Positions 35,026-46,936 of a DNA stretch of 64,000 nucleotides are shown piece by piece. The position numbers and the translations under genes are program-made. Origin of the DNA: Craterostigma plantagineum (lineage: Eukaryota; Streptophyta; Magnoliopsida; Lamiales; Linderniaceae); the NCBI GenBank assembly GCA_027422505.1, contig JAPQWV010000357.1, positions 186,001 to 250,000 of the forward strand, given 5' to 3'. The notes under the pieces are model-generated. The model ran no database searches. It was not told the origin of the DNA and saw only the letters and a program-made list of their open reading frames with translations. Numbering within the stretch: the first letter of the stretch is position 1; every line of letters starts with the position of its first letter.

Positions 35026-36100
35026 CTGAAATACACATAAGAAATATAGATCATTAGTTTGAGTCGAATTTAGAATTTGTCAAACCATATAATGAATCAT
35101 GTCATAGCATGTTTGAGTAAATTCGTAATTGAAATCATGAAATTTGCACATAGATCATACGAAGTGAATATTGAAGAAATAATTCAATTTCGACATAAGT
35201 ATGTTAGTCTTTATTGAGGTTCAGTCGAAATATTTCTAAGTGTTTAAGCACTGTTCACTCCGTGCTATTTATCGCGCGAGAATTAAAGTTCTCAATTGAA
35301 TTTCCTTAGTGCAAATTTCAAATGCAATTCTCCGTTTTAATTTGCGATCGAAAAATTTTATATGCTATTGAAAGCTACAGTGAAAAGGACTTAGAAATTT
35401 TTCTAAGTTTTTGAACTAAAGAGTTATTGTAGCCGAGAAATTTTACAATCGAGAAAAATTCCATGTAAATTTACGATCGAAAAAAATGAAATTTCTGAGT
35501 AAATTTACCGTCGAGAAATTTTTCGCGCGTGAATAAAATTTTTCGCAGTGAAAATTATCGAGCGAGAAAGTATTTCGATTTTAAAATAGTTTGTCGCTAT
35601 GGAATTTTGCGATCGAAAAAATTTACAGCGAGAAACTTGTGATCGATAAAAATCATTACACTGCATGTTTCTGATCGAGAAATTTTATCGAAAAAATAAT
35701 TTTATCGCCGCTAAAATTTCGATCAAAAATGAAATTGAAATCGAAATTACTATTTGCGATCGAGGATTTTAGCGTGTATTTAGGGATTTTCGACTACAAG
35801 TAATGATTTCGTTTAATTGGGCTGATTAGACGTTTTCCGTGACTTAGTAAATTTAAGCCCATTACTATCTACGATCGAGAATTTTGCTTTGGTTACTATT
35901 TAATTTTCACTCGACGATTCCGATCGAGAATCATTTGGTTCCTGTTTTTCACTCGTCAGTATGAAGGCGAAAATTACACCTTGGTCCAAAATCAATTTTC
36001 GCTCGAGAATCTACGAATGAAAATTGCAAAATTCGCCCGATTTCTCGATTGTAAGTTTTTCTATTATTTTTCAGATTCATCCTAGGTTTACGAGTAAATT
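35026..36100 (-). repeat. AT-rich CGATCG-motif spacer of A4
   Basis: The spacer is homologous to 3391-4768 (plus 14593-15060) and 42216-43733. CGATCGAGAAA or CGATCGAAAAA motifs occur at, for example, 35345, 35475, 35606, 35757 and 35870. There is no credible coding sequence. Confidence 0.65.
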
Positions 36101-38330
36101 ACATAATTGCTCCCCCTATGTATGAAAATAAATGCAATTAACTCCTTGTAATTCTGGTTGATGACATTTGGCTCCATCTTCACATTTTATAAATCTGCAA
36201 GGCTTAAAGCAATAGATGTCGAAAATATTAGAGTTAATTTTGGAAGCAATTTTTCTATTTGATTCTCCTTCAAAGATATTTTCGAGATAAATTGGTTAAA
36301 TTCAAATTCATAAAACACGTTGACGATCCAAATATTTAACCAACCAACATTTGAACCAATACCGTGCACTCCAAGTAGTGATTAATTCATGAAGTCTTCC
36401 TCATTGATTCTGCAACACTTAAAGAAAGATCATCGAAATAGTTTGGAGCTCAAGGCATAAATTTTGTAAATGCTTCCCCTCAATTGATGCACCTTAATTG
36501 ATTTATCAAGCAAGTAGATGAATCAATCTAAGTACCAATTATCAAAATTACGCAATTCATCAAAAATTAGCTCAGATACATGATCCCCTATACATGTAAC
36601 TATACTATCGCATTAGGGTATGAGCAAAATAAATATTCGCATTTTCGACAATTCATCTCAAATGCAAAATAAAATTGCATATCAAAATGTGCGATTTTCA
36701 TTCTTTTTTTTTTTATTAAAGAGTTAGAAATAATAAGAAAGAAAATAATGAAACTTATTATTATATATTTATTGTTATATATATTTTTAATTTTCTTATC
36801 AATATTAATATTACTAATAGCATGGGGTCAGATTATTTTGCTTAGATCAATCGTCACGCCTAAAATCTCGCAAGACATTAGAAAGATCATATGTCGTCAA
36901 GTCTAGTCTACAATCTGAAGTCCTAAGTCCATAGAGTAATCCATTTCGACAACTCTCACTAGGTTCACTCTAGCACTCTATTATTTTTTACTTGGGATTT
37001 TATATTTATATCACTCAAGTCAACACAAGTAATATTAAGTCAATTTACCTTTGATCGAGGCGCTTTTAATCATTTCACCTAGGCGAAAGGTCGTCGATGT
37101 GGAAGCAAAGGGGCTTTAAAAAGTTTTCAATTTGGCTATGACTAAGAAGGGAAGGAACATTTTGGATGTGGGCTTATTGTTGTCTTTCCATTTCTTCGTC
37201 GTTCTTCTCCACCGGCAAGTTTTATTTTCTATTTTTCATCCTTTATATGTTTTCTATTCCCTTTTTATGCTCAAGCTGAAGCTCCGCTTCTCCACGAGGC
37301 AATAGAAGATTATCGTAGGCGAAGTTCTTCTTGTTATTTCTCGGGCCGATACCACGCTCCTCTTCTCTTATTCCCTAGAGAGGTTTCAGAGATTATCGAT
37401 TTGGAGAAGTCCATAGTTATGGAATTCGAACCCGAGGCTGTGCTCCTCTTCTCATTTTTCGATATAAGACAGGATTATCGTTGGAGAAGTTCACTTCGAG
37501 GTGCTCCTCTTTCCAGCCGTTCTGACGAGCGTACGAGATTATCGACGGAGAAGTTCACAGCAGGATGCTTGCCACCTTCTAAGAATTTGTGATATAGATA
37601 GTCGGAAGGCAGGTTCCTTTGGTCTGCGTTTTGTGCATTGACCAATGCCTTCTTTTGTCATCTTTTTCTTTGTAGTATCGTTTCCTCCCCCACCTTTTCT
37701 CGATTGAACAACCCACCGAAAACTTAGATAGATGGTTGAAGCCTCAAAGGGTTTCAAACGAAGAAAAAGGAAATTGGAGAAGGCTCAAAGTGGATGACTA
37801 GGGGTTAATGTAAAAGGATAAAAGATTTAGAAGGCCGAGTGACGAATTTCCTAGATGCCCTTATCATCTTCCTAACAATCTAAAGCTAGGCGAGTATGAA
37901 GCCAAGAATCACTAGTTAAGACAAGCAATTAATTGTGCGACTTGCTCGAGAATAGATCCAAAGAAGAAAAAAAATGAGAAGGCTAGAATCCTCACATATG
38001 TAAAGTGACCTTGTGTAGTGGAGCAAACTAAAGACGTTTAGACATAAGAAGGCGACTTAGACTGACGGAATTAAGCAATGAATCAGTCACTTGTCGGGGA
38101 AACTTATTTGTGACTTAGATCAAAGCATCCTAAGGATATCTTCATTCCCCTACTATTATACTTATATGTATATTATATATTTTTATTATGTTTTATTTAT
38201 AAAATATTTCATGCAAGATGTAGGATTTTTAAGTATGGAAAACACATAGAAAAGAACACGTGAAAGCTCATAGGATCACATAACGCACAAATCTCGGGTT
38301 CAACGTGCCTAATTTTCTGACAAGGAATTG
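36101..38330 (-). other. 3' non-coding region of A4 downstream of RNase H
   Basis: The region is homologous to 19837-21135 and, inverted, to 23893-25320. It includes the GGGGTCAGATTATTT block (about 36823), the minisatellite with GATTATCG...GGAGAAGTTC units (about 37300-37570), and an AT run (about 38155-38200). The plus-strand open frame 37401-37592 is antisense to the element. I see no gene on the element strand. Confidence 0.6.
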
Positions 38331-38956
38331 GAAACGTTTTTCACCCAATGCCTAGGCGAAAATGTTGGCTAGTTGATATTCCATGTTCACAAAATACATG
38401 TCAATCGTACCTTTGTTCTACGTGATCTTTGATGAAATGATATCGTATGCCTATGTGTTTTGTGCGTGAGTGGTGAACAGGATTGCATGTAATCGCAATG
38501 GCACTTTGGCTATCGCTATAAATGGGTATATTATTTAGATTGTACCCATAATCGCGAAGCTGAGTCCGCATCCACGACATTTGCAAGCAACAGCTGGTAG
38601 CCGCGACGTATTCTGCCTCAGCCGTCGATGTCGAAACGCAGTTCTGTTTCTTCGAGGACCAGCAGACTAGCTTTTCGCTGAGAAATTGAGCGCCACCGGA
38701 TGTGCTTTTCCTGTCCATTCGGCAACCTGCATAGTCAGCGTCAGTGTAGCCAATTAATTTGAAATTTGTACCTTTAGGATACCATAAACCTAAAGTGGAG
38801 GTGCCCTTGAGGTAAGGCAAAATTCGCTTCACCGCAAGCATGTGAGGTTCTTTGGGAACGGCTTGGAAACGGGCATATAGACATGTGGCAAACATGATGT
38901 TCAGCCGGCTCGAGGTGAGATAAAGAAGAGAGCCGACAGTGCTGCGATATAATGTA
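38331..38956 (-). pseudogene. RNase H and RT C-terminus of A4 (right edge cut by A5)
   Basis: A long open frame (38895-38401) reads FATCLYARFQAVPKEPHMLA, GYTDADYAGCRMDRKSTSGG (Asp), KLVCWSSKKQNCVSTSTAEA (Glu), IPIYSDSQSAIAI (Asp) and [13 protein letters not shown], then shifts frame before ADIFTKAL. Compared with A3, HIDIRYHF has changed to HIGIRYHF. The RT part continues at 57795 on the other side of A5, where the flanking duplication ATGTA rejoins the sequence. Confidence 0.87.
38952..38956. repeat. Target site duplication ATGTA, left copy (element A5)
   Basis: ATGTA precedes the TGTAGAG terminus of A5 and recurs at 57790-57794. Removing A5 and one copy rebuilds the RT sequence that A3 keeps at about 21865-21890. 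Confidence 0.88.
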
Positions 38957-39305
38957 TGTAGAGTATCAGTTTAATTGTGCTTGATTTCATTAGTTGTCCT
39001 TGTAATTAGGGGTTTTATGTATAGTAGTCCTTAGATTAGGACTAGTTTGATATTTATACCAAGTCTGTTCGGTATAAATAGTTGTATAAACATTGAGCTT
39101 AATACAGAAAATTAGAGAATCAATCCGAAAGGCTGCCCAATTCAATTCTAGAGAGAGAAACGTCAAAAGCTTCTCACACTAAAGTATTTCTCTCTCGTGT
39201 TCTTAAAGTGAAGGTTTTCGATCGAAATTCAAAGTTCAATAATTCTAATCATTTTCCTTAGAATTCATGCCAAAATTGATTGAGTTGACAAACGAGGACC
39301 TAACA
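38957..39305 (+). repeat. 5' LTR of A5
   Basis: This 349-bp LTR runs TGTAGAG to CCTAACA. The TATA box (TATAAATA, 39073-39080) is the right arm of an inverted repeat at 39052-39079 with one mismatch. It pairs with the split LTR at 46835-46936 plus 57542-57789. Confidence 0.92.
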
Positions 39306-40391
39306 ATTTGTATCAGAGCAGATTCGTTCTGTTTTTAATCGAAATTGTTAGAATTCGGATCGAATTTTACATCTGGAACTGTTCACGCGAAGAACAGTTT
39401 TGGCGCGAAATAGTTTTTCGATTTGAATTGCCTAATTCTGTGCGTATCTGATTTGATTTTGATGTTTCTGTGTTTGCTCTAGCAGTAGAAATCGATGGTG
39501 ATTAGATTCGTAGCTGTTTGAATATCAATTTAGCAGAATAGATCAGATTTGAATCGTTACAGTTCGCGCGAAGGACAGACATGAACACAGTTTGATTCTG
39601 ATTAATTGACATATTTTGCTTCATAATGTGTTTAATTGTCTGTTCGTGCGAATCAAACATCTGATTACGAGCAGAAACCTGCGATATCCTAGTTTAATTC
39701 ATCGTTTTTGGTTGAATCAGGGTTAATTAGGGTTCTGATTTTATTCGCAGGACTTCAATTTTTCTCGCTAAAGTTTTCGATCACAGAAATTTCTCGATCG
39801 CAAAACTCCGCGGGAGAATTTTTATCGATCAGAACACTAAGTCAGCGCTAAAATCGTCTTCACTAAGAACGATTTTAGTAGAAAAAAATTTTGGAGCATT
39901 AGTTAGCGAAAAACTTTTTTGACGAAGACCTATTTTGACCTTTGCGCTCGCAAAACTTACCGTCGAAATTTTTTCGGTCAAAACAAATACAGTTTGACCA
40001 AGCGAAAATTACTTACGATCGAAAAACTTTTCCAGTCAACGGATTTATTCTGACTAAGCAAGAAACCTACCTTAAGTACTGTTTCTTGCGATTGAAATAA
40101 ATTCACGATTAAAAGACTTTTCTCGATCGAAAGTTTTTGAACAAATTTTTCTCGCTCGTAAATTTTCTCACTGACGCACTTTCTCGCACGAGAATAGTAA
40201 CATACATTTTAATCTCGACTGAATTATTTTCGATCGCAAATCTAAAGATAGAATAAAAAATAATTCTCGACTGCTTTAATATCAAACGCTACTAACTAAT
40301 TTGCTACTTGTGAAGCACATAAAATCACTCAAATCCATCAAAACAACAAACGAAGATCCTTCGTCAACAAAACAAAAAAGGGAAAGAAGAG
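39306..40391 (+). other. Primer site and 5' leader of A5
   Basis: TTGTATCAGAGC (39308-39319) is one mismatch from the initiator tRNA-Met complement. The following ~1.07 kb leader is AT-rich with TTCTCGATCG-type motifs (for example 39793 and 40122). It is homologous to the leaders of A1, A2 and A4. No gene is seen. Confidence 0.78.
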
Positions 40392-42215
40392 ATGGATGCA
40401 TACTCGCTATGAAACAACAATCGTCCGCCGATCTTGCAACGCGGTGAATATACAGTCTAGCCGCTTCCTAAACTTCATAGCTCTGAAAGATCACGCCGAA
40501 AATTTATGAAATCACTCGAAGAGGGACCTGCACAGTTTTGGGTCACCATCGTCGGTGATGACCTGCTACTCCTCAAATTCCCGCTACTAGGCGACTTAAG
40601 GAGCCTAGGGAATACTCTATCGAGGAAAAGGCCCGTGTGAAGGCTGATCTAATAGCCATGAACACACTCATGCAAGGCATCCCCAATGACATCTATAGAC
40701 AGATAGATAGCCTTCCAACGACGAAGGGAATGTGGGATGAGTTTCATAGGATGATGCAGAGGACGGAAGTAGGCATCAAGGCCAAAAACGCGAATATTCT
40801 CACTGCTTATGACTCCTTCAAAGCAAAGCCGGAGGAGAGCATGTATGACATATATCAAAGATACCCCACTCTTCTCAACGAGATGGGAAGATAGTGATCT
40901 CGAAAACGAACATGGAAACAAATATCAGATTTCTATCCTCTCTACCCTCGTACTGGAAAAAGATATCCACTCAACTTAGACAAAACAAAGATATGGAGGA
41001 GTTGGATATTCATGCAGTTTTTGATAATCTCTCCCAACACGAAAGATGTTTGCGAGACTCAGAGAGAGCAGAAGGGCAAGCAGGTTGACAACACCGTTGC
41101 TCTAGTATCGAAGAAGCGTGGAACAAAGCCTCGCAAAGAGAAGATCGTTAGGCCTTCCTCCTCATCTGAGTCAGAAGAAGATTCAGAATCACACGTCGAG
41201 CCAAGAATGAAGGCACTGGGGAAGCAGTTGGCTATAATCGAAAAAATGATGAGCAAGAAATACTTCAAGAAGAAGTCCTCATCCTCGGCCAACAAACTTC
41301 GGACCTCGAGCTCTAAGAACAAGGAACATGCACCAGAGAGCTCTGAAGTCAAGAACACTAAAGAGCCCAACATGTGCTTCAACTGTGGCAAGCCTAGTCA
41401 TTTTGCTAGAGAATGCACTCTTCCCAATAAAGAGATGCTAATTACTACTCTAAGAAGCTTCAACTCACGAAGCAGAAGGAAGCAGGAGTAGCCCTCATGG
41501 CAGAGCAGGACCACTGGCTCGACGACAAGTCTAGTTCTGGAGACGAGAATCTTGCCCTCATGGCACGCCACGACTACGACAGTGACGCCGAAACAACCAA
41601 CCAGAAGGACGAAGATGACGCATCCACCTCATCACAAGACATAGACTCTTCTTCTTCTATATTATCGACCATGTTAGAATAATATCAAAAACAATATGCT
41701 AACATGAAACGTGAGCAGAAAAGTATTAAGGAAGTAGAGGATAAACTTTCTAGGTCTCAGGAGAAGATAAATAGTCTCGAATCAGAACTTAGAAGCTCTA
41801 GTGCTAAAATAGAAGAACTTACTAAGACCTACATTCTAAAGAGGGTAATCAACCTCAAAGAGGACATCGTAGCGAAAAGATTAAAGAATTAGAAGATAGG
41901 CTAGCAAATAACTACAATTGCTTGGTTATGAATCTCAATGAGAAAGCCACCCTAAATTGTAGGATAACCGAAGCTACCACTAAGATCACTAACTTAGAAG
42001 CTCAATTAGAAATATCTAATATGAAGGTTAGTGAGCTTAGTAAAGAACTAGATGCATGTCAAGCAGCTAAACTGACGGTAGAAAATAATTATGCTCTCAT
42101 AGGTGAGGAACGCAAGAAGTTATATGCGAAAATTAAGAAATTAGATGATCTTCTTACGCGGAGGGGACATTCTTAACAGACGATATTTCTAAACCAGCCC
42201 AAGGATATAGAACCA
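40392..42215 (+). pseudogene. gag of element A5, truncated and frameshifted
   Basis: ATGGATGCATACTCG (40392) opens MDAYS, but a deletion gives a stop two codons later. The capsid-like domain is readable from KADLIAMNTLMQGIPNDIYR (40640) to ILTAYDSFKAKPEESMYDIY. The stretch to 41370 is Ser/Glu/Lys-rich. The zinc knuckle CFNCGKPSHFAREC (41375-41416) is intact. The acidic region (41497-41680) and coiled coil (41704-42176, with SLESELRSSSAKIEELTK) follow. Gag stops at FLNQPKDIE, where the sequence switches to the spacer. Frameshifts and stops lie near 40890, 41480, 41682 and 41830. Confidence 0.83.
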
Positions 42216-43733
42216 AATTTCTCGATCACAAAATTTTCAATCGCAAACAATAATGGGCCTTGAATTTCAAGTGTGGAATAAACGTCTAATCATCCCATTT
42301 AACGAATTTAATTCTTGCAGTCGAAAATTCCCAAGTACACGCAAAACCCTCAATCGATAAATTTCAACAGTCAAATTCTCTCGTCCAAACTTTTTCTATC
42401 AAAAGACAAATGTCAAAATCTTCAAAATCTTTCGATTTTTCATCTAATTTTCGTCTTTTGAAGGTAGATTTGACTTCCTTTAGGGGTTATCGTGCATTTA
42501 AACTAGATTTGCATCTGTATTGTGTGCTCTTTCGCATGATTCTGTGTTAAAATCTCGACTGTTCAGAATGTGAAAACTCGAATGATATTTTGCAGTATTT
42601 TCGAGCATTCTAGGTGTATAATCTGGGTTAAATCTGCATTTAAGATAGTTTTGGTTTTTTCTAAGCATTTTGGGAATATATTGTTTTGATTTTCTGCATT
42701 CTTAAAGGTTGATTTAGCGTTCGACTAAACTGAGTTTTTCAAATGTTTAAAGGTCGAAGAACTTTTTCGTTCGTAAACAGTGTCAATTGAATTTCAACTT
42801 GATTCATTTACTGTTTGCATCGTAAAAGATTTTCGACGCTAAATTTTTTTTGGTCGTAACATAATAACGCTGATCGAAAAATAATTACAATCGAGAAATT
42901 ATTTTTGATTTTATGCGAGCAAAAAGATTACTGAACGAAATAGATAAAATATATGCATCCCTTTAAAATTTCGAGCGCAAAACTTTCTGTCGAAAATTGC
43001 GATTTCAATTTTGTTCTCGGTCGAAAATTTAGCGGCGAAAAAATAATTTTGCGACGATAAAATTTCTCGATCGTAAAAGCACGCAGCGATAATTTGATCG
43101 ATCGAAAATTTTCTCGATGGTTGACTTAGGTTCTCGTTGACAATTTTCTCGATCGTAAACTTCGCAGTGAAAAACCTTTTTCAAATCGAAAATATTTCTC
43201 ACACAATAACTTAAATAGCGAAAAAATTTATTAACGCGCGAAAAAATTTTCGATCGTAAATTTACTTGGAAAATCTAATTTCTTGATCGCAAATTTACAC
43301 GAAAATTTTTCTCGATCGTAAAATTTCTCGGCTACAGTACCCCAATTTAAGTTCAAACACTTAGAAATTTTCTATGTCCTTATTTTTAACTGGAGCTATC
43401 ATTAGCGAATAAAATTTTCGATCGCAAATATTTAGTTCAAAATCACATTTAGGCAATTCAATTGAGAATTTCAATTATCGCGCGACAAAAAGCTCGGAGT
43501 GAATAGTACTTTAACACTTAGTAAAATTTTCGACCAATTTTTTTTGAACTTACATGCATATGTCGAAATAAAATTATTTCTTCAAAAGTTCACTCTATAT
43601 GACCTATATGTGCATTTATATTTCCACTACAATTTTATCAAACATGTTTTTAGATAGCTTCATCATTATGGTTTGATAAACTCGAATTTCGACTAAATTT
43701 TAATCTAGCTGATGACTTAAGTCTTTATTTCAG
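42216..43733 (+). repeat. AT-rich CGATCG-motif spacer of A5
   Basis: This 1.5-kb spacer lies between truncated gag and aORF. It carries many TTTCTCGATCGTAAA-like motifs, with a dense run from about 42830 to 43340. It is the longest uninterrupted spacer of the window. No coding sequence is evident. Confidence 0.7.
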
Positions 43734-46700
43734 ATGGATCACTACCCTACCTACAACCACATCTACGAGAAGGCTCTGTACCTTAATGTACACGACACGA
43801 ACTTCCAACTAGATCTGACCACCATCCAGTGTCCAGACGACATCATCGTGTCCATACTGCAAGGCCATCCACTTTGGCATGCTCTTACGGTGACGGCCTT
43901 AGTGCCGATGGTCTACCTTCAGCAGTTTTGGGGTATGATCAAGAGCCTCATCTTGAACGGGGCGTATCACTTTACCACAGTTGTAGGGACGAGGCATGTC
44001 TGTATGAGCAAGAACGATTTCAGACTTCTGCTCGATCTCCCTCACAGCCAAAATTACGACCCCCTCCCATCAGATGCAGAAATGGTGCATGATTTCCTCC
44101 AGATGGGGTATCGTTCGCCGCTCACCAAGCTAGCTCAGATGCAGAGCAACGGGATTCCCCATCCGTGGAAGACACTTTTTGGTATAATCAATAAGTGTTT
44201 GTCCTCGAAGCACGCAGGCTTCGACAAAGGCAACGGTCACATCCTCCGGATATTTCACGGAGTAATGTTCTCGCGAAATTACGATTTCGCTCAACTGATC
44301 TGTAACGACCTCGCAGAACAGATCAGACAGATAGAGAACAAACGGTCCAATAATGTGCCGTATGTGAGATGGTTCTCCGTCATCATCCGACAACAAATGG
44401 AGATGTACGAGCAGAATATTCCTCGCCTGCCTCCGGAAGGAAACTATCAGCCACCTAGGCTCAAGTTCTTCCACAACCCCAAGCTCGCAGACCTAGCTCA
44501 GCCATCGATGGCCATTCCGCTCGAGCTGCTATGTCTCGCCGACCCTGCGGGAGATGAATGTCAGAGATACTGTCGGGAGGATCATTTGACTGAGCAGATG
44601 ATTCGAGGTCCCCATACAGAGTTCCAAGTGAGCCCTCCACAACCAACCTAGTTCTGAAGACACGATGATTGATGAAGTGGCTCAGGAACTAGAGATGGAG
44701 CCCCCAACTCATGAGGAAATGCCAGATGTTGAGTCCACGCTGATAGATGTTGTGGCTCAAGTGTTGGAACTCGAAGCTCCACAAGTATCACTTGGTGCTG
44801 AAGTGCCGATCATTGTCGGCGTGCTCGAAGAACCTATTGAGGAAGGTCTTCTAGCAGCACAGCCCGAGGCAGAAACGGGACACATCTCACCACCGCTGGC
44901 TACTACACCAGAAACAGAGGCTCTAATTTCAATAATACAACCTAATAAATCCTGCCACAGTACCCATCAGCGAACTCCACTCAATTCTGGTCGCCAGGTT
45001 GTTGGAATTGACCAAAATTATGGAGAGCGTGCGCAATGCCATCGAGACGTCCCGCCAAGATCGTGGGAAAGCACCCGTCTCGGAGCCGTCTTCATAACAA
45101 CCCATCCTCACACCACCTCAACCCATACTTCCCTCACAAATCCCAACACCCATCCTCACCCACAACCTCATCAATCCTGCCACAGTACCCATCAGCGAAC
45201 TCCACTCCATTCTGGTCTCCAGGCTGTTGGAATTGACTACACGAACGCCGGAAGAAGTTGATCTCGTCCGTCGTCTCATTGATCGTCCTGACCCATCCAA
45301 AATGTGCTGCGGCTAGGGCCGTCCTGAGGGGGAGAAGAGGCTAAGGATAATCACAAGGGGTCAGAGACAGAACCCTGGCGCGACCCAGACAAGTAAAGGA
45401 GTCGCTGGAACCTCACAACCCACTACCCAAACAACCACCACCACGCGCCGCACCACGCAAACCCAAACCCAAACCCACATCGACCCACCAACCTTTCAAA
45501 TAAGGACGCCTCCGCCCACACCACCGACCTTTTCAAGCCCCTTCCTTCCGGAAGAAGCAGCAAGTGCTTCCATGCTCGTCGCCCTAGCGCAGACTCAGGC
45601 GACTCCCTCAACTGCTCCAGACCAACCGGGACCGTCAGGACATGGCGTCAACCCACACGAGGTCCTAGACAAATACATATTCGAAGGACAGTGGATGACC
45701 CATTCCATGCCAGATGAGCATCAAAGACAACGGCTTCAAGACGTTCAACACTTCATACAACAAGCCTCGGTAGACCTCGTGCTCATAGAAGATGAAGAAC
45801 TTCAGGAAGGTGAAGACTACCAGCAAGATATCCCAAAGCTACCAGAGTTGATCGCGCAACAAGCAGTTTCCCCCACAAGACAAATGCCAGGGACCGTTCG
45901 GATCGACACGCCATGGGAGAACATCAGAATCGAAATCCCCTTTCCGTGAAGAAGTTCGTGAACATATCTGGAGGTCACCGGACAGGGTCAAGAAATCGAA
46001 CGAGTTCGAGCTAAGAGGGATCTCTCACTGGGATCAGCAGAAGAGAATGACTTATCTTTGGATGCTGACCCATCTCGGACCGGATGTAAGGATGAAGATG
46101 ACTAAGGCGCAAGCAAAGAACCACTATAAGAGTCAATCTCCCATCTACCAGCTACTAAGCGTCTACTGTGCTAAAGGAGGTCTTCCAACCCCAACCTACG
46201 CTGTCGAGCGAGTGGACAGAACCCGAGAGGAATTAAGCGAGAGCGACCTACCGTACCTCCTTGCCGACGAGGTATAAAACCTCTATCAGCTGTACATGGA
46301 GAAGTACAAAAGTCCTCAAGGCTTTGTCAAGAAAGAAGGTCTCGCGGGGCTCTACCGGTTCATGATGCGCCAAGTCAAGTACTTCGTTGCGCATGACCTT
46401 CAGATGGCTATGGAGAGTAACATGAAGAAGGTCAACGACCGCACCGCTCAACAAAGGACCTGAGATCGAAGGGCTTCCAAGTAATCATGTGCACATCAGC
46501 TCAGTCCTAGGCGTCACCTACCACAATCCAATCACCAAGAAGACTAGGTTGATGCTGGAGACCGAGATTCGTAAGTTTTACGACGGAAAGCTCAAGGTCA
46601 TCAGGAGGAATATAGAGAAAAGGTTAGAAGAAATCAACCGAGAGACGATGCTGAGAGTTCATCAGTTCGTGAGAGAACAGACGCTCCTGATGGAATTTCT

Positions 46701-46839
46701 AGATGACATCGAGGAGCGCCTGAAGCTGAGGGAAACGCTCAGGAATTGTGAGCATGCGCTGGGCTTGCGCAGGTCGTAGTATGCCCGACGAGGACAAATG
46801 GAGCGGAAGGGCAATCAAGCACAAAGGGGGAGATTGTAG
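43734..46839 (+). pseudogene. aORF of element A5, best preserved N-terminal domain
   Basis: The first 305 codons (43734-44651) are one open frame, MDHYPTYNHIYEKALYLN to EQMIRGPHTEFQVSPPQPT. They include GHPLWHALTVTALVPMVYLQ, PHPWKTLFGIINKCLSSKHA and RIFHGVMFSRNYDFAQLI. The acidic linker follows from 44665 in another frame, and part of it was replaced by a duplicated fragment (44947-45237). A Lys-Pro-rich basic patch is near 45450-45480. The C-terminal domain runs from 45540 (LPEEAASASMLVALAQTQA) to 46839, with MTYLWMLTHLGPDVRMKMTK and the EEINRETMLRVHQFVREQTL segment. Frameshifts near 44650, 45940 and 46450, a stop at 46276 and a nonsense codon at about 46777 break it. The stop TAG is 46837-46839, inside the LTR. 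Confidence 0.8.
46822..46834 (+). other. Polypurine tract of A5
   Basis: CAAAGGGGGAGAT directly precedes the 3' LTR and would prime plus-strand DNA synthesis. In the aORF frame it encodes the penultimate residues (QRGRL), just before the stop in the LTR. Confidence 0.88.
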
Positions 46840-46936
46840 AGTATCAATTTAATTGTGTTTGATTTCATTAGTTGTCCTTGTAATTGGGGGCTTTATGTGT
46901 AGTAGTCCTTAGATTATGACTAGTTTGATGTTTATA
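46835..46936 (+). repeat. 3' LTR of A5, left part (split by G1)
   Basis: The first 102 bases of the LTR (TGTAGAG onward) match 38957-39058. The copy continues at 57542-57789 after G1 and one copy of TTATA. Together the parts make 350 bp. The last base of the element is G rather than A (CTAACG). Confidence 0.9.
46932..46936. repeat. Target site duplication TTATA, left copy (element G1)
   Basis: TTATA precedes TGTGGCAG of G1 and is repeated at 57537-57541. It lies in the left arm of the TATA inverted repeat of the A5 LTR. Confidence 0.92.

Noticed and set aside
43734..46839. aORF as an envelope-like gene
   Set aside because: No signal peptide, no clear transmembrane helix and no cysteine pattern; hydrophobic stretches such as HALTVTASVPMVYL are short and fit a soluble helical domain.
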